Origin: an uncultured Ectothiorhodospiraceae bacterium | GTDB taxonomy: Bacteria > Pseudomonadota > Gammaproteobacteria > UBA9214 | Assembly (NCBI GenBank): GCA_947258545.1 | Contig: CAMYJI010000023.1 | Span: forward strand, 1-37,724 | Length of the DNA stretch: 37,724 nt | Direction: 5' to 3' | Shown: positions 1 through 9,016 of the stretch, piece after piece | Position numbering within the stretch: position 1 is the stretch's first letter | Layout of the letters: each line of letters opens with the position of its first letter | The notes under the pieces: model-generated | The model's input: only the letters and a program-made list of their open reading frames with translations | The model's database searches: none | Told to the model about the DNA's origin: nothing | Made by a program: the position numbers and the translations under genes

Positions 1-169
1 CTTAAATCTCCCTGTTATTACAGTGTTTGGTCGCACATCCATTGTAACAACTTGTTGGGATTTAAGCCTTTTTTCTATTCCTTTTGTGGGACAGCAGTGT
101 GTCAGACTCGATTGATTCCCGCGCAATCCAATTTACAGTCCCGGTAAATCAGCCCCTGACCCCTGAGTC
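1..169. other. Left edge, no gene seen
   Basis: This stretch lies downstream of the CHAP-domain gene, which runs leftward. I see no open frame with a ribosome site, no tRNA and no clear terminator hairpin. It is AT-richer than the following genes, as expected for intergenic DNA. Confidence 0.5.
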
Positions 170-817
170 CTAATTCTTGACATGCTTCCATCCCAATAAA
201 TACCCATCCAACAACCAGTAATTATCGCCCTTTTTGATGAGTTCAACCGTCCTTGCATAATCTTCGGGCCATGGCTCGTTATTGTAATTCTGTTCGCCCA
301 CTTCTATTACGCCTTTTTCATAATCCACATCGGTTACCACGGCAACATGGCCAGTATCATGAAAGGCCCTGGCATAGATCAACAGATCACCAACCCGGGG
401 TGGTTGTTTTGAACCATTCAGATGCGATTCCAGCGGGAGCTTGTTTTTAGTGCTCACGTGGGTCAGATGGTCTATTTGTTTCCATATATCCGCAGCTATA
501 TCGACATCACCGTAGACTGCACCTTTGTGAACCAGCAGCCATCGGCGTGCATACTCGACACATTGCCATTTTATTCCGGTATAGGTGCCATTCCAGTTAT
601 TGGGTTCGAAGATCACGCAGTTGGATTGGCAATTGGAATAGGCCTCAACGGGTCCTGTGGATACACCAAGCACCTTGCCATATGGTGAGGTGCAGCCGGT
701 TTGACAAGCGTTTGGTATTCCCTGTTCCGTGTTGTCTGCATGTGTAATGCTAAAGGGGAGTGCAAGCAAAAAGAATAAAAGCAGACTGTGAAATAACGTG
801 ATATTTATTGCATGCAT
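170..817 (-). CDS. Secreted CHAP-domain amidase/peptidase-like protein
   Basis: Predicted exported cysteine amidase or peptidase of the CHAP (NlpC/P60-like) superfamily, 215 residues. Residues 1-27 form a Sec signal peptide with a long hydrophobic core and a cleavage site near SITHA-D. The catalytic Cys is C86 in KWQCVEYARRW, His is H157 in DTGHVAVV, and the following acidic/polar residues lie in EVGEQNYNN (172-180). The WQCVEYARRW motif resembles the amidase half of glutathionylspermidine synthetase, but no synthetase domain is present, so peptidoglycan or a small amide could be the substrate. I chose ATG at 817 over GTG at 826 because AAGG lies 8 bases before it. It sits 120 bp downstream of the cyclase gene on the same strand and may share its transcript. 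Function beyond the fold is unknown. Confidence 0.82.
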   Translation of the reverse strand: MHAINITLFHSLLLFFLLALPFSITHADNTEQGIPNACQTGCTSPYGKVLGVSTGPVEAYSNCQSNCVIFEPNNWNGTYTGIKWQCVEYARRWLLVHKGAVYGDVDIAADIWKQIDHLTHVSTKNKLPLESHLNGSKQPPRVGDLLIYARAFHDTGHVAVVTDVDYEKGVIEVGEQNYNNEPWPEDYARTVELIKKGDNYWLLDGYLLGWKHVKN

Positions 818-937
818 TCTACACACCTTCGTTCGAGGTTGAGGCCGCTAAAAATAAACACCCGGGGATCTTGTTTCGGTGTAATTTCTGAATGTATAAC
901 GCTTGTACAGATCGGGTATTCCGGTTTCCCTGCGTCA

Positions 938-3238
938 TTACTTCGAGGTCATTACGAAGACGCCGTTCCAGTCATCTCCCGGCGGGTTCATCTTCATGTA
1001 GGTGCAGCGCTCGATGTAGGTGCGGGACAGCTTGTCCTCCGGGTGCAGCTTGAGGGTGTCGTTGAAGGCGGCAGTAGCCTGGTCCCAGTTGCCACTCCGG
1101 TAGTGAGTCAGGCCGTCCTTGAAGTGACACACGGTTTCCATCAGGTTTGGAAAAGATTCCTCGGAGTGGTGGTCCAGTATCTCGTAGATAGACACCGGTT
1201 CGGTCTTGCCCTTGACGATGACCCGGTCGATTTCACGGATGCGGTAAGTGCCGCGCAGCTTGCTGTAGGTGTTCTCGCTGATCAGGATACGTGCCGAATA
1301 CTGCTTGCAGGCACTTTCCAGCCGCGCTGCCAGGTTTACCCCGTCACCGATGATGGTGTAGTCCATGCGCTTGGGCGATCCGATGTTGCCCGTGACCACC
1401 ACATCGGTATTAAGCCCGATGCCCATGTCCACCGGCCGCCTGCCTTCCGCCAGGCGGGACTTGTTCCATTTATCGAGGTTTTTGATCATGGCGATGGCAG
1501 CGCGCACTGCGCGGTCCTCGTCATCTTCATGGGCGATCGGCATGCCGAAGGCCGCCATGATGGCATCACCGATGAACTTGTCGAGCATGCCTTCCTCGCG
1601 ATGGATACAGTCGACCATGAGGGTGAAGTACTCGTTGAGCAGGGCGACAGTACCTTGAGCGCCCAGCTCCTCGGTCAGGGTGGTGAAACCGCGGATGTCG
1701 GAGAACAGGACAGTCGCCGGCGTGCTCTTGCCACCGAGTATATCGCCGCCGCCCTCGAGTACCTGGTCTGCCAGGCCGGGATCCATATAGCGGGCCATGG
1801 TCGACTTCACACGCTTTTCATTGCTGATGTCCTCGATCATGATCATGGTGCCGAGCATATTTCCGTCGGAGGAGATCAGCGGCAGTACGGTCAGGTTGAC
1901 CGAGACCTTGTTGCCATTGAACTCGAGTTCCGCATCCATTGTAAGGTCCGGCTCCCGGGTCCCGGCGACACGCAGGACCTTGTCCTGGACCCAGGCATTG
2001 GCGCCGGTCAGGAATTCATCGGCGGGGCGGCCGATAATGTCCGCGCTATCGACCTGCACAATTCGGCAGCCGGCGGCATTGCAGGTTACGATGTTGGCGT
2101 ATTCGTCGAGCGTGATCACGCCGTTCGACATGCTCTGCAGCATGCTCTCGTTGTAGTTCTTTATATTCTCGACATCGTTGAACAGCTTGGCGTTCTCGAG
2201 TCCGATGGAGACCTGCGCTGTGAAGGCGCGCAGCCGTGACTCGTCTTCTTCGGTAAAGGCACCGCCGCGCTTGTTGAGTACCTGGGTAACGCCGATAGTC
2301 CTGCCGTCCTTGTTGACCACGGGTACGCACAGGATGGAGCGTGTAAAAAAGCCGGTCTTGCGATCGAACTCGGGGTTGAAGCGCAGGTCAGCATAGGCAT
2401 AGGGGATGTTCACCGACTGGCCGCTGGTAAAGACGGTGCCGGCGATGCCCTGGTCGTTGGGCAGACGGATCTGCGTGGCATCCAGGCCCATGCCGGTTTG
2501 TGACCACAGCTCGCCGGACTTTTCGTCGTTGATGAACAGGGTCGAGCGTTCGGCATTGAGCATGCGCGCGGCCTCGTTCATTACTTTCTGCAGGACGACA
2601 CCGAGGTCGATTTCTGAGGTGACGTCCGAGACGATGTCCAGGAATTCCAGTTCCTGCGCGTGTGATCGATGCATGCGTTCGGCGAACTGCGCGCTGTGCA
2701 GGGTTATTGAGGCCTGCAGGGTCATCGACTGCAGCACCTCCAGGTTCTCCTCTGTGAACTCGCCGTGTTTCTTGTTCAGCGACTGTGCCACGCCGATGAT
2801 CTCGCCTTTGACGGTCCTGATGGGCGTGCACAGTACGCTGCGGGTGTGGTAGCCGGTCTGTTCGTCTACCGAGGGATTGAAGCGATCGTCGGACAAGGCG
2901 TCGTGGATAATGATGTTCTCGCCATTGCTGAAGACATTACCAGCAATTCCTGCGGTATTGAGTATCCGGATTTCGCGCCGGATGTCACCCAGTGCCATCC
3001 GTGAATACAGCTCGCCAGTCTCGGGGTCATTCAGGAACAGGGTGGTGCGGTCAGCCCCGGTCTCCCGGCTGGTTATCTTTACCAGGGCCTCGAGTGCATC
3101 GTCCAGCGTGTCCATGGCGGCCAGCTGCCTGTTCACATTGACCAGCAACTCAGCGAGGCGCAGCCGCTTGCCAATGGCATCTTCCGCGCGCCCTGGGCCG
3201 CGGCGTTCGACAAAGTCGATTGTTACACTATCCGGCAT
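938..3238 (-). CDS. CyaB-type adenylate cyclase, GAF-GAF-PAS-cyclase-TPR
   Basis: Cytoplasmic class III cyclase, 766 residues, making cAMP from ATP. Visible order: GAF1 about 30-185, GAF2 about 198-355, PAS about 360-475, catalytic domain about 505-690, and a TPR-like tail from about 700. Catalytic residues are all present: metal Asp D514 and D558, adenine-specifying K554 and D632, transition-state N635 and R639. GAF2 holds a perfect NKFDE signature (N322, K323, F328, D332, E333), typical of cyclic-nucleotide-binding GAF domains. GAF1 keeps N155, K156 and F161, but the DE pair is NL. The same architecture is known in Anabaena CyaB1/CyaB2, where cAMP bound to GAF activates the enzyme. The start is ATG 3238, overlapping the upstream coiled-coil gene by 11 bases; an open extension to 3301 only duplicates that gene's sequence in another frame. 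No membrane segment is seen. Confidence 0.9.
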   Translation of the reverse strand: MPDSVTIDFVERRGPGRAEDAIGKRLRLAELLVNVNRQLAAMDTLDDALEALVKITSRETGADRTTLFLNDPETGELYSRMALGDIRREIRILNTAGIAGNVFSNGENIIIHDALSDDRFNPSVDEQTGYHTRSVLCTPIRTVKGEIIGVAQSLNKKHGEFTEENLEVLQSMTLQASITLHSAQFAERMHRSHAQELEFLDIVSDVTSEIDLGVVLQKVMNEAARMLNAERSTLFINDEKSGELWSQTGMGLDATQIRLPNDQGIAGTVFTSGQSVNIPYAYADLRFNPEFDRKTGFFTRSILCVPVVNKDGRTIGVTQVLNKRGGAFTEEDESRLRAFTAQVSIGLENAKLFNDVENIKNYNESMLQSMSNGVITLDEYANIVTCNAAGCRIVQVDSADIIGRPADEFLTGANAWVQDKVLRVAGTREPDLTMDAELEFNGNKVSVNLTVLPLISSDGNMLGTMIMIEDISNEKRVKSTMARYMDPGLADQVLEGGGDILGGKSTPATVLFSDIRGFTTLTEELGAQGTVALLNEYFTLMVDCIHREEGMLDKFIGDAIMAAFGMPIAHEDDEDRAVRAAIAMIKNLDKWNKSRLAEGRRPVDMGIGLNTDVVVTGNIGSPKRMDYTIIGDGVNLAARLESACKQYSARILISENTYSKLRGTYRIREIDRVIVKGKTEPVSIYEILDHHSEESFPNLMETVCHFKDGLTHYRSGNWDQATAAFNDTLKLHPEDKLSRTYIERCTYMKMNPPGDDWNGVFVMTSK

Positions 3239-3659
3239 GGTGTTGTTCCAGTTGGCTGCGCAGGGTATTGATCGTGGTCTGGAGCTGATGGATCCGCTCA
3301 TGGCTTTCCGCCATGACCTGCTGTTCGCTCTGCCGGTTGCGGTGATGCAGGTTTTCCAGTTCGTTGCGCAGCGCGGTTAGTGTCGCCTTCAGCTGGCCGA
3401 TTTCGTCACGGGCATCCGCCTGCGCGCGCTGGACCTGCGCCCTGGCGTCCAGGCGCAGTGTCTCCAGTTCCTCACGCAGGGCATTGATGGTGTCCTTGAG
3501 CTGCTGGTTCTCGATGTGGGTATCGGCGATTGCCCGCTGTACGTCGTTGTCCTTCTCCAGTCGCAGGACTTCCAGCTCCGTGCGCAGGGCAGCGACCATC
3601 TCCTGCAGGTGGCGGATTTCCCTGTGTGCCGCATTGAGTTGTTCGGGTGCGCTTTCCAT
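3228..3659 (-). CDS. Coiled-coil protein made of 36-residue repeats
   Basis: A 143-residue, highly charged helical protein without signal peptide or membrane segment; function unknown. It consists of near-exact 36-residue units: residues 25-60, 61-96 and 97-132, each opening LR-x-ELE-x-L, with a fourth broken unit at 133-143 (LRSQLEQHHAG). The stop codon overlaps the first codons of the cyclase, so the two are translationally coupled, and this protein may be an oligomerisation partner or scaffold of the cyclase (inference). The ribosome site is weak (GGA 10 bases before the ATG). Coiled-coil proteins give many false homologies, so no family name is offered. Confidence 0.75.
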   Translation of the reverse strand: MESAPEQLNAAHREIRHLQEMVAALRTELEVLRLEKDNDVQRAIADTHIENQQLKDTINALREELETLRLDARAQVQRAQADARDEIGQLKATLTALRNELENLHHRNRQSEQQVMAESHERIHQLQTTINTLRSQLEQHHAG

Positions 3660-4048
3660 TGAGGTATTCCACTGACAGGTTGCTTCTCACATACTTTAAG
3701 GATGAGAAGGTCATAACGAGGGGCGAGTAAGGCAGCGGCCTGTTATTAATGCTGTAGCTACCCCTTTTTTTACTTATTCTGTATTCTTTTGGGTGTTCCT
3801 CCCGCGAATGGACGATTAGTCGCATACTCCGACAACTCCCGTAAGTTCGCATGGCTGCTGCCGGAATGATACACGAACCGGATGTACAATCAGTCCGTGT
3901 GTCTGCCATCCAGACTACCTTATTAAAGCACAAAATAACCAGACCAGCGTACCCGCGATGCCGCGTTCCGACCGACACCACGGACTTGCAGCTGCCCGGG
4001 ATACGAACCATACTCACTGACTCCTGTGCCATATCGAAGGAAATATAA
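3660..4048. promoter_or_regulatory. Divergent intergenic region between cyclase operon and MBL gene
   Basis: These 389 bases separate two divergent transcription units and must hold both promoters. The part near 3700-3790 is AT-rich with a run of seven T at about 3761. The MBL gene has the ribosome site GAAGGA ending 8 bases before its TTG. I find no palindrome that matches a CRP-type TGTGA-N6-TCACA site and no further gene. Confidence 0.5.
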
Positions 4049-4924
4049 TTGCTAATAACCTTCTACGGTGTTCGAGGCTCGGTCCCCTCGCCGGGACCCG
4101 CGACCGCCAAATACGGCGGCAATACCTCCTGTGTCTACGTCGAGCTGGAAAATGGCCGGGGCCTTATCCTGGACTCGGGTACGGGCATCCGCGGGCTGGG
4201 CAAGCGACTCAGGCACACTGAAGGCAACATCAACATCCTCCTGTCCCACGGTCACTGGGACCACATCCAGGGCTATCCGTATTTCGCGCCAATCTACCAG
4301 CAGGACCGCCGCATCCGTGTCTTCACCACGGCGGCCGATGCACACGGCCGGATCTGTTCCCTGTTCGACCAGATAGACGGCGCGAACTTCCCGCTGCATG
4401 CCAACGAACTGCCCTCAAATGCCGAATGCATTACGGAAAATATCGAAACCATGCTTGCGGGCGACAACATTAATATACAGCGGGTCCGCATCAATCACCC
4501 CGGCGGTGGCTATGCCTACCGGGTGGAGGAGGATGGCGCCTCATGCGTGTACATCACGGACAACGAGCTGGAACCGCCCGACAAACCCGCCACCCGCTAT
4601 GACGAGTGGGTCGCCTTCTGCCGCGGCGCCGGCGTGCTGATCCATGATGCCCAATACCTCGAATCGGACATGCCGCACAGGCACGGCTGGGGTCATTCAC
4701 TGGTCTCGCAGGTGCGCCAGCTGGCAGTCGACGCCGAGGTCAACTGCCTGGTGATGTTCCACCACGACCCCGATCGCAGTGATACCGAAATCGACTTCAT
4801 CCAGCAGGAAAATGAGCAGTTCTTCCGTGGCAAGCGAGCTCCCGCACTGAGCGTGTGCGCCGCGGAAGGGATGAAAATCCGCTTGACACCGCAAGGCGAT
4901 GGCACGCGCGTAGCGGTCGAATAG
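4049..4924 (+). CDS. MBL-fold metallo-hydrolase, possible phosphodiesterase
   Basis: A 291-residue metallo-beta-lactamase-fold hydrolase, cytoplasmic (no signal). It opens with FYGVRGSVPSPGP and a GGNTSC stretch typical of the Lactamase_B_2/PhnP-like branch. The dinuclear metal motif H-x-H-x-D-H is H67, H69, D71, H72 (SHGHWDHIQG); later ligands are likely Asp in VYITDNE or LIHDAQY and His in VMFHHDP. Members act on phosphodiesters, including cyclic nucleotides in some branches. Being divergent from an adenylate cyclase suggests cAMP breakdown, but that is inference. The start is TTG at 4049: the frame begins exactly with the conserved strand, and GAAGGA lies just upstream. It is otherwise unlinked, with a 627-base gap after it. 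Confidence 0.82.
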   Translation: MLITFYGVRGSVPSPGPATAKYGGNTSCVYVELENGRGLILDSGTGIRGLGKRLRHTEGNINILLSHGHWDHIQGYPYFAPIYQQDRRIRVFTTAADAHGRICSLFDQIDGANFPLHANELPSNAECITENIETMLAGDNINIQRVRINHPGGGYAYRVEEDGASCVYITDNELEPPDKPATRYDEWVAFCRGAGVLIHDAQYLESDMPHRHGWGHSLVSQVRQLAVDAEVNCLVMFHHDPDRSDTEIDFIQQENEQFFRGKRAPALSVCAAEGMKIRLTPQGDGTRVAVE

Positions 4925-5551
4925 CCCTGGACGCAGGGTGCGTAGTACGTGCTGGGTACGACAACTACCAGACACAGTGTGAGCAGTGCGCATCGGAAAG
5001 TACGTTGAATTACGTAGAGTGAGTAATACAGAGCAACTCGCCACGTAAAACGCACCCTGCAAAGACTTCATCACCTCTCCCGCGATTGGGAGATGGCAAT
5101 GCCGAGGCCGGACTAATTATGACGGTGGAGAATTCGACCGCTTAATTAAACTGACTGATTTTACTTAAGAAAGCAGACGTTCGGAATTCCAGGGCAATCA
5201 TGAGCAGGCGATGGGAAGTACTACTGCCTAGTACATATGTCTTATTGAAAACGGCTATCAAATGCGAGTAGTTTCTATCAATGGCAACAGAAAGCCAGTA
5301 GTAGTATTTTTTTATACTCTAATACAATAAATTTCTGAATTTCTGATAAATACTGTTTAGACCTACACTATGCTAAAAAAATAACAAGCTGGTCTGTATT
5401 GAACGAAGGTTTTACGCCCATGTTTGATTAGTCGTTAGCCGGACGCAGAAAGGGAGGGGAATCCCACCACAGCGGTGGACATAAAATAACCAACAAAGCT
5501 TGCAAGAAGGGAGGAAGCGATACTCTGTTAACAACAGGTGTATTCAAAATA
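4925..5551. other. Long leader/intergenic region before the FecR-TPR-barrel gene
   Basis: This 627-base stretch is strikingly AT-rich around 5130-5400, unlike its flanks. It contains a tandem ATTTCTGA repeat near 5332-5347. Close to the next gene there are small hairpins: GGGA/TCCC near 5454-5465 and CCACC/GGTGG near 5465-5480. It also carries two purine-rich ribosome-site-like runs that no start codon follows at a usable distance. I see no gene. A long structured 5' leader for the large outer-membrane protein is possible, but no known riboswitch class fits well. Confidence 0.45.
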
Positions 5552-8500
5552 ATGAACAAGGCATATACACGCAGCGGTCAGGATGGTTGTGGTTCTATAT
5601 GGTATTTATTACGAGCCATGTTTGAGAAGCTATGCCGCCAACTCCAATTCCAGCGCACAATCACAGTATGGGCCTTTTTCTTCCTTGCGCTTACCGGGAC
5701 AGTGCGGGTTGTCGACGCATGTGAGCCGGTTGTGGGCAAGCTGGTAACTCTGGAAGGCCGAGTTGAGGTCCAGCGTGAATCGACCTGGTCTACGGCGCAG
5801 CTTGATGCGGCCCTGTGTCAGGGTGACACCGTGCGAGCGGGCGAGCGTAGTCGTGCTACCGTACAGCTCATCAACCAGGCTGTGCTGCGCATCGATCAGA
5901 ACACAGCCATGCGTCTGGACAGCATCAGCGGGGTAACCGAGGAACGTTCAGTACTCAGTTTGCTGAAAGGTGCGTTCCAGTCTTTCAGCCGCAAGCCACG
6001 CGGTTTTGAAGTTAACACACCCTATTTAAATGGTTCCATAGAGGGCACCGAGTTTGTCTTCCGGGTCGAAGAGGGTGAGTCAATCCTGACCGTATTCGAG
6101 GGCATCGTCCTGGCATCCAATGACCAGGGCAGGATGGCGGTTGGCAGCGGGGAATCAGCATCTGCGCAGGCCGGCCAGGCACCCCAGTCACGTACTGTGG
6201 TGCGGCCACGCGATGCCGCCCAATGGGCACTCTATTACCCGCCGATTCTCGCCGCGGGCGGCGACCGGGCGTCCGGGATTTCGCTGGCATTACAGCAGGC
6301 GGCAGCAGACCTGTCCGTCGGTCGTGTGGACGCGGCACGAGGCAGCGTAAACCAGGCAATCAATACGGGCACCGATGCCGGGCTGGCCTATGCCCTGCTG
6401 GCTGTGATCAATGTGGTCCAGAACCAGCAGGCGCAGGCGCTTGCCGATGCGAACCAGGCCGTGAGCCTGAGCCCTGACAGCGCCGCGGCCAAGATAGCAC
6501 TCTCCTATGCCCAGCAGGCCAATTTCCAGATTGCCGCGGCACGCGACACCCTGCAGCAGGCTGTGACGCAGCAGCCGGAGGACGCACTGGCCCGTGCACG
6601 CCTGGCCGAATTGCAGCTGATGCTGGGGGACCGCGAGCAAGCCAGTGCGTCTGCACAGCAGGCAGTGGCACTGGCACCGGACCTGGGGCGCACCCAGATC
6701 ACGCTGGGTTTCGCCGCCCTGGCCGAATTCCGCAACGAGGATGCCGCAGCGGCTTTTGAGAATGCGATCGCGCTGGATTCTGCCGACCCGCTACCACACC
6801 TGGGACTGGGCCTGAGCAAGATCAGTACCGGCGACCTGGAAGCGGGGCGCAAGGACATCGAAGTGGCAGTCGGCCTGGATTCCAACAATGCGCTGCTGCG
6901 CAGTTACCTTGGTAAAGCCTATTTCGAAGAGAAACGGGCACCGCTGGATTTCGAGCAGTTTGATATTGCAAAGCAGCTCGATCCGAATGACCCTACGGCC
7001 TACCTGTATTCGGGTATCGCCAGGCAGACACAGAACCGGCCGGTGGAGGCGCTACAGGATATCGAGACCTCAATCAAGCTTAACGATAATCGTGCCGCCT
7101 ATCGTGGACGTCTACTGCTCGATAAGGATCGTGCAGCACGAGGTACAAGCCTTTCCCGGGTGCACAGGGATGTGGGCTTTGCGCATTTGGCTATCAACGA
7201 GTCATCAGGTTCTCTTCAGATTGATCCGTCAAATGCTTCGGCACACCGGTTTCTCTCTGACAGCTATCAGGGAGTTCGGCGCAGAGAAATATCGCGTGTC
7301 AGTGAGCTCTTGCAAGCGCAACTCATGCAAGACATTAATATCAATCCTATCCAGCCAAGCGTTTCTGCAACCAATCTGAACATTGTAACGCTTGGTGGGC
7401 CAGCTGCTGCAGGTTTCAATGAGTTCACTCCACTCTTTGAGCGCAACAAGGCACAGCTCAATGCAACCGGTTTTGGTGGTAATAACGACACCGCCGGTGG
7501 CGAGGCGGTGGTTTCTGCGCTGTATGACCAGTTTTCCTTCAGTCTTGGTGCTTTTTCCTACGATACGGACGGATGGCGGCCGAACAATGACCTGGAGCAG
7601 AAAATCTACGATGCCTATGCCCAGTGGGCGGTTACCCCCGACCTGAATATCCAGGTTGAATATAGAAATCAAGAATCGGACGAGGGAGATTTGGCATTTA
7701 ACTTTGACCCGGTTGGCTTTGTTTCTGACCGGAGGCTCGAGACGGATAGACAAAGTGCCCGCATAGGACTACGTTTTACACCTACACCTGCCTCGAGTTT
7801 TCTCTTCTCATACATCCACAGTGAGCGTGACGAAAAGCGGAGCGAATCTGATCAATTTATCGACCCTGACTCGATGATCCCTTTCAATTCCTCGTTCAGT
7901 AGTGACCTGGAAACGGACGGGTATCTTGTCGAGGGGCAGTACATTTATCAGGCTCAACAGTTCAACCTGATAGTGGGGGGAGGCTATAGCAATCCTGAAA
8001 CAACCGGGGACGAAACATTTATTGTATCCAGCCCCATTTTCCCCATGCCTATAGAGAGTACGGAAAAAATTACAGGAGAGATTGAACAACCACATGCCTA
8101 TGTCTATTCAAACATCGGTATGGCTGACACGGTCATATGGACTGTTGGTGCAAGTTATGATGATTTGAAGGATGAGCCGATTGAAGAAACAAGCTTTAAT
8201 CCGAAATTCGGAGTGCGATGGGATTTAAATAATGTTTTCCAGCTGCGCGCAGCTGCATTTAAGGTGCTTAAACCATCCTTGGTTAACAATCGCACCATCG
8301 AACCGACCCAGGTTGCCGGTTTCAATCAGTTCTTTGACGATGCTACCGGAACCGAAGCAACGCGTTACGGCGTGGCCGTTGATGCCCATCCCGTACAGAA
8401 CTTGTCCTGGGGTGCCGAGCTCACCTGGCGTGATCTGGATGTACCCAGCTTAGAAGCCCTGCCAAGTGGCTCGCAGGTGACGGGCACTATTGGTCAGGAT

Positions 8501-8959
8501 GAGCAACTTCATCGTGTTTATCTATACTGGACTCCAGCCAGGCGGCTCGCGTTGACGGCAGAGGCCATCTACGATAGCTTTGAAGAGCCCGATGCAATAA
8601 ATGATGATTTTCGTCCCGTGCCAGCCGAGGTTAAAACCATAAGTGTGCCTCTGGGAATTAATTACTTTCATCCCAATGGGTTCTTTGCAGGTGTTGTCGG
8701 TACGTACGTTGACCAGGAAGTGGTTCGATCAAATGATTCTATCTTCGCACAAGGGGATGACAACTTCTTTCTGACCGATGTTTCGATTGGGTACCGGTTT
8801 CCGAAACGACGCGGCATTGCCAGCTTGGGCATCAAGAACCTGTTCGACGAGGAGTTTAGTTATCAGGACGACAGTTATCGTGAATTCACGGAGGACGCAT
8901 CAACCGGGCCGTATTTCCCCGAGCGTTTGGTAATGGGCCGTGTGACACTTAATTTCTAG
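5552..8959 (+). CDS. FecR-TPR-beta-barrel outer-membrane protein
   Basis: A very large exported protein of 1135 residues with three parts. A signal peptide covers about 34-56 (hydrophobic core TVWAFFFLALTG). Next comes a FecR-like periplasmic domain at about 57-220, with the typical GDTVRAGERS and GTEFVFRV stretches. Alanine-rich TPR repeats follow at about 240-510. From about 625 to the end come alternating amphipathic strands ending in GRVTLNF, a C-terminal aromatic residue typical of outer-membrane barrels. No TonB box or plug domain is visible, so it is not a standard receptor. The start could also be ATG 5618 (residue 23), which would give a more ordinary signal peptide; the ribosome site for either is weak. 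It is probably the first gene of a unit with the cysteine-rich protein 57 bp downstream. It may sense or secrete something at the outer membrane; ligand unknown. Confidence 0.82.
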   Translation: MNKAYTRSGQDGCGSIWYLLRAMFEKLCRQLQFQRTITVWAFFFLALTGTVRVVDACEPVVGKLVTLEGRVEVQRESTWSTAQLDAALCQGDTVRAGERSRATVQLINQAVLRIDQNTAMRLDSISGVTEERSVLSLLKGAFQSFSRKPRGFEVNTPYLNGSIEGTEFVFRVEEGESILTVFEGIVLASNDQGRMAVGSGESASAQAGQAPQSRTVVRPRDAAQWALYYPPILAAGGDRASGISLALQQAAADLSVGRVDAARGSVNQAINTGTDAGLAYALLAVINVVQNQQAQALADANQAVSLSPDSAAAKIALSYAQQANFQIAAARDTLQQAVTQQPEDALARARLAELQLMLGDREQASASAQQAVALAPDLGRTQITLGFAALAEFRNEDAAAAFENAIALDSADPLPHLGLGLSKISTGDLEAGRKDIEVAVGLDSNNALLRSYLGKAYFEEKRAPLDFEQFDIAKQLDPNDPTAYLYSGIARQTQNRPVEALQDIETSIKLNDNRAAYRGRLLLDKDRAARGTSLSRVHRDVGFAHLAINESSGSLQIDPSNASAHRFLSDSYQGVRRREISRVSELLQAQLMQDININPIQPSVSATNLNIVTLGGPAAAGFNEFTPLFERNKAQLNATGFGGNNDTAGGEAVVSALYDQFSFSLGAFSYDTDGWRPNNDLEQKIYDAYAQWAVTPDLNIQVEYRNQESDEGDLAFNFDPVGFVSDRRLETDRQSARIGLRFTPTPASSFLFSYIHSERDEKRSESDQFIDPDSMIPFNSSFSSDLETDGYLVEGQYIYQAQQFNLIVGGGYSNPETTGDETFIVSSPIFPMPIESTEKITGEIEQPHAYVYSNIGMADTVIWTVGASYDDLKDEPIEETSFNPKFGVRWDLNNVFQLRAAAFKVLKPSLVNNRTIEPTQVAGFNQFFDDATGTEATRYGVAVDAHPVQNLSWGAELTWRDLDVPSLEALPSGSQVTGTIGQDEQLHRVYLYWTPARRLALTAEAIYDSFEEPDAINDDFRPVPAEVKTISVPLGINYFHPNGFFAGVVGTYVDQEVVRSNDSIFAQGDDNFFLTDVSIGYRFPKRRGIASLGIKNLFDEEFSYQDDSYREFTEDASTGPYFPERLVMGRVTLNF

Positions 8960-9016
8960 TGCATGAATATATTGCACTATGTCAATAATAACATGCAGCA
9001 ACGGAAGGAGAGCCTT

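Noticed and set aside
812..2239. 475-codon open frame on the plus strand
   Set aside because: It is fully antisense to the GAF-GAF-PAS cyclase, whose domains and catalytic residues are clear. Its protein has no recognisable motif and arises from GC-rich codon bias.
3472..4032. 186-codon minus-strand frame across the divergent region
   Set aside because: Half of it is out of frame with the coiled-coil gene; the rest has no motif or ribosome site.
5435..5500. Possible c-di-GMP riboswitch in the leader of the FecR-barrel gene
   Set aside because: A GGACGCA-AAG-like string is present, but the required upstream GGCAAACC-type strand and receptor pairing are missing.
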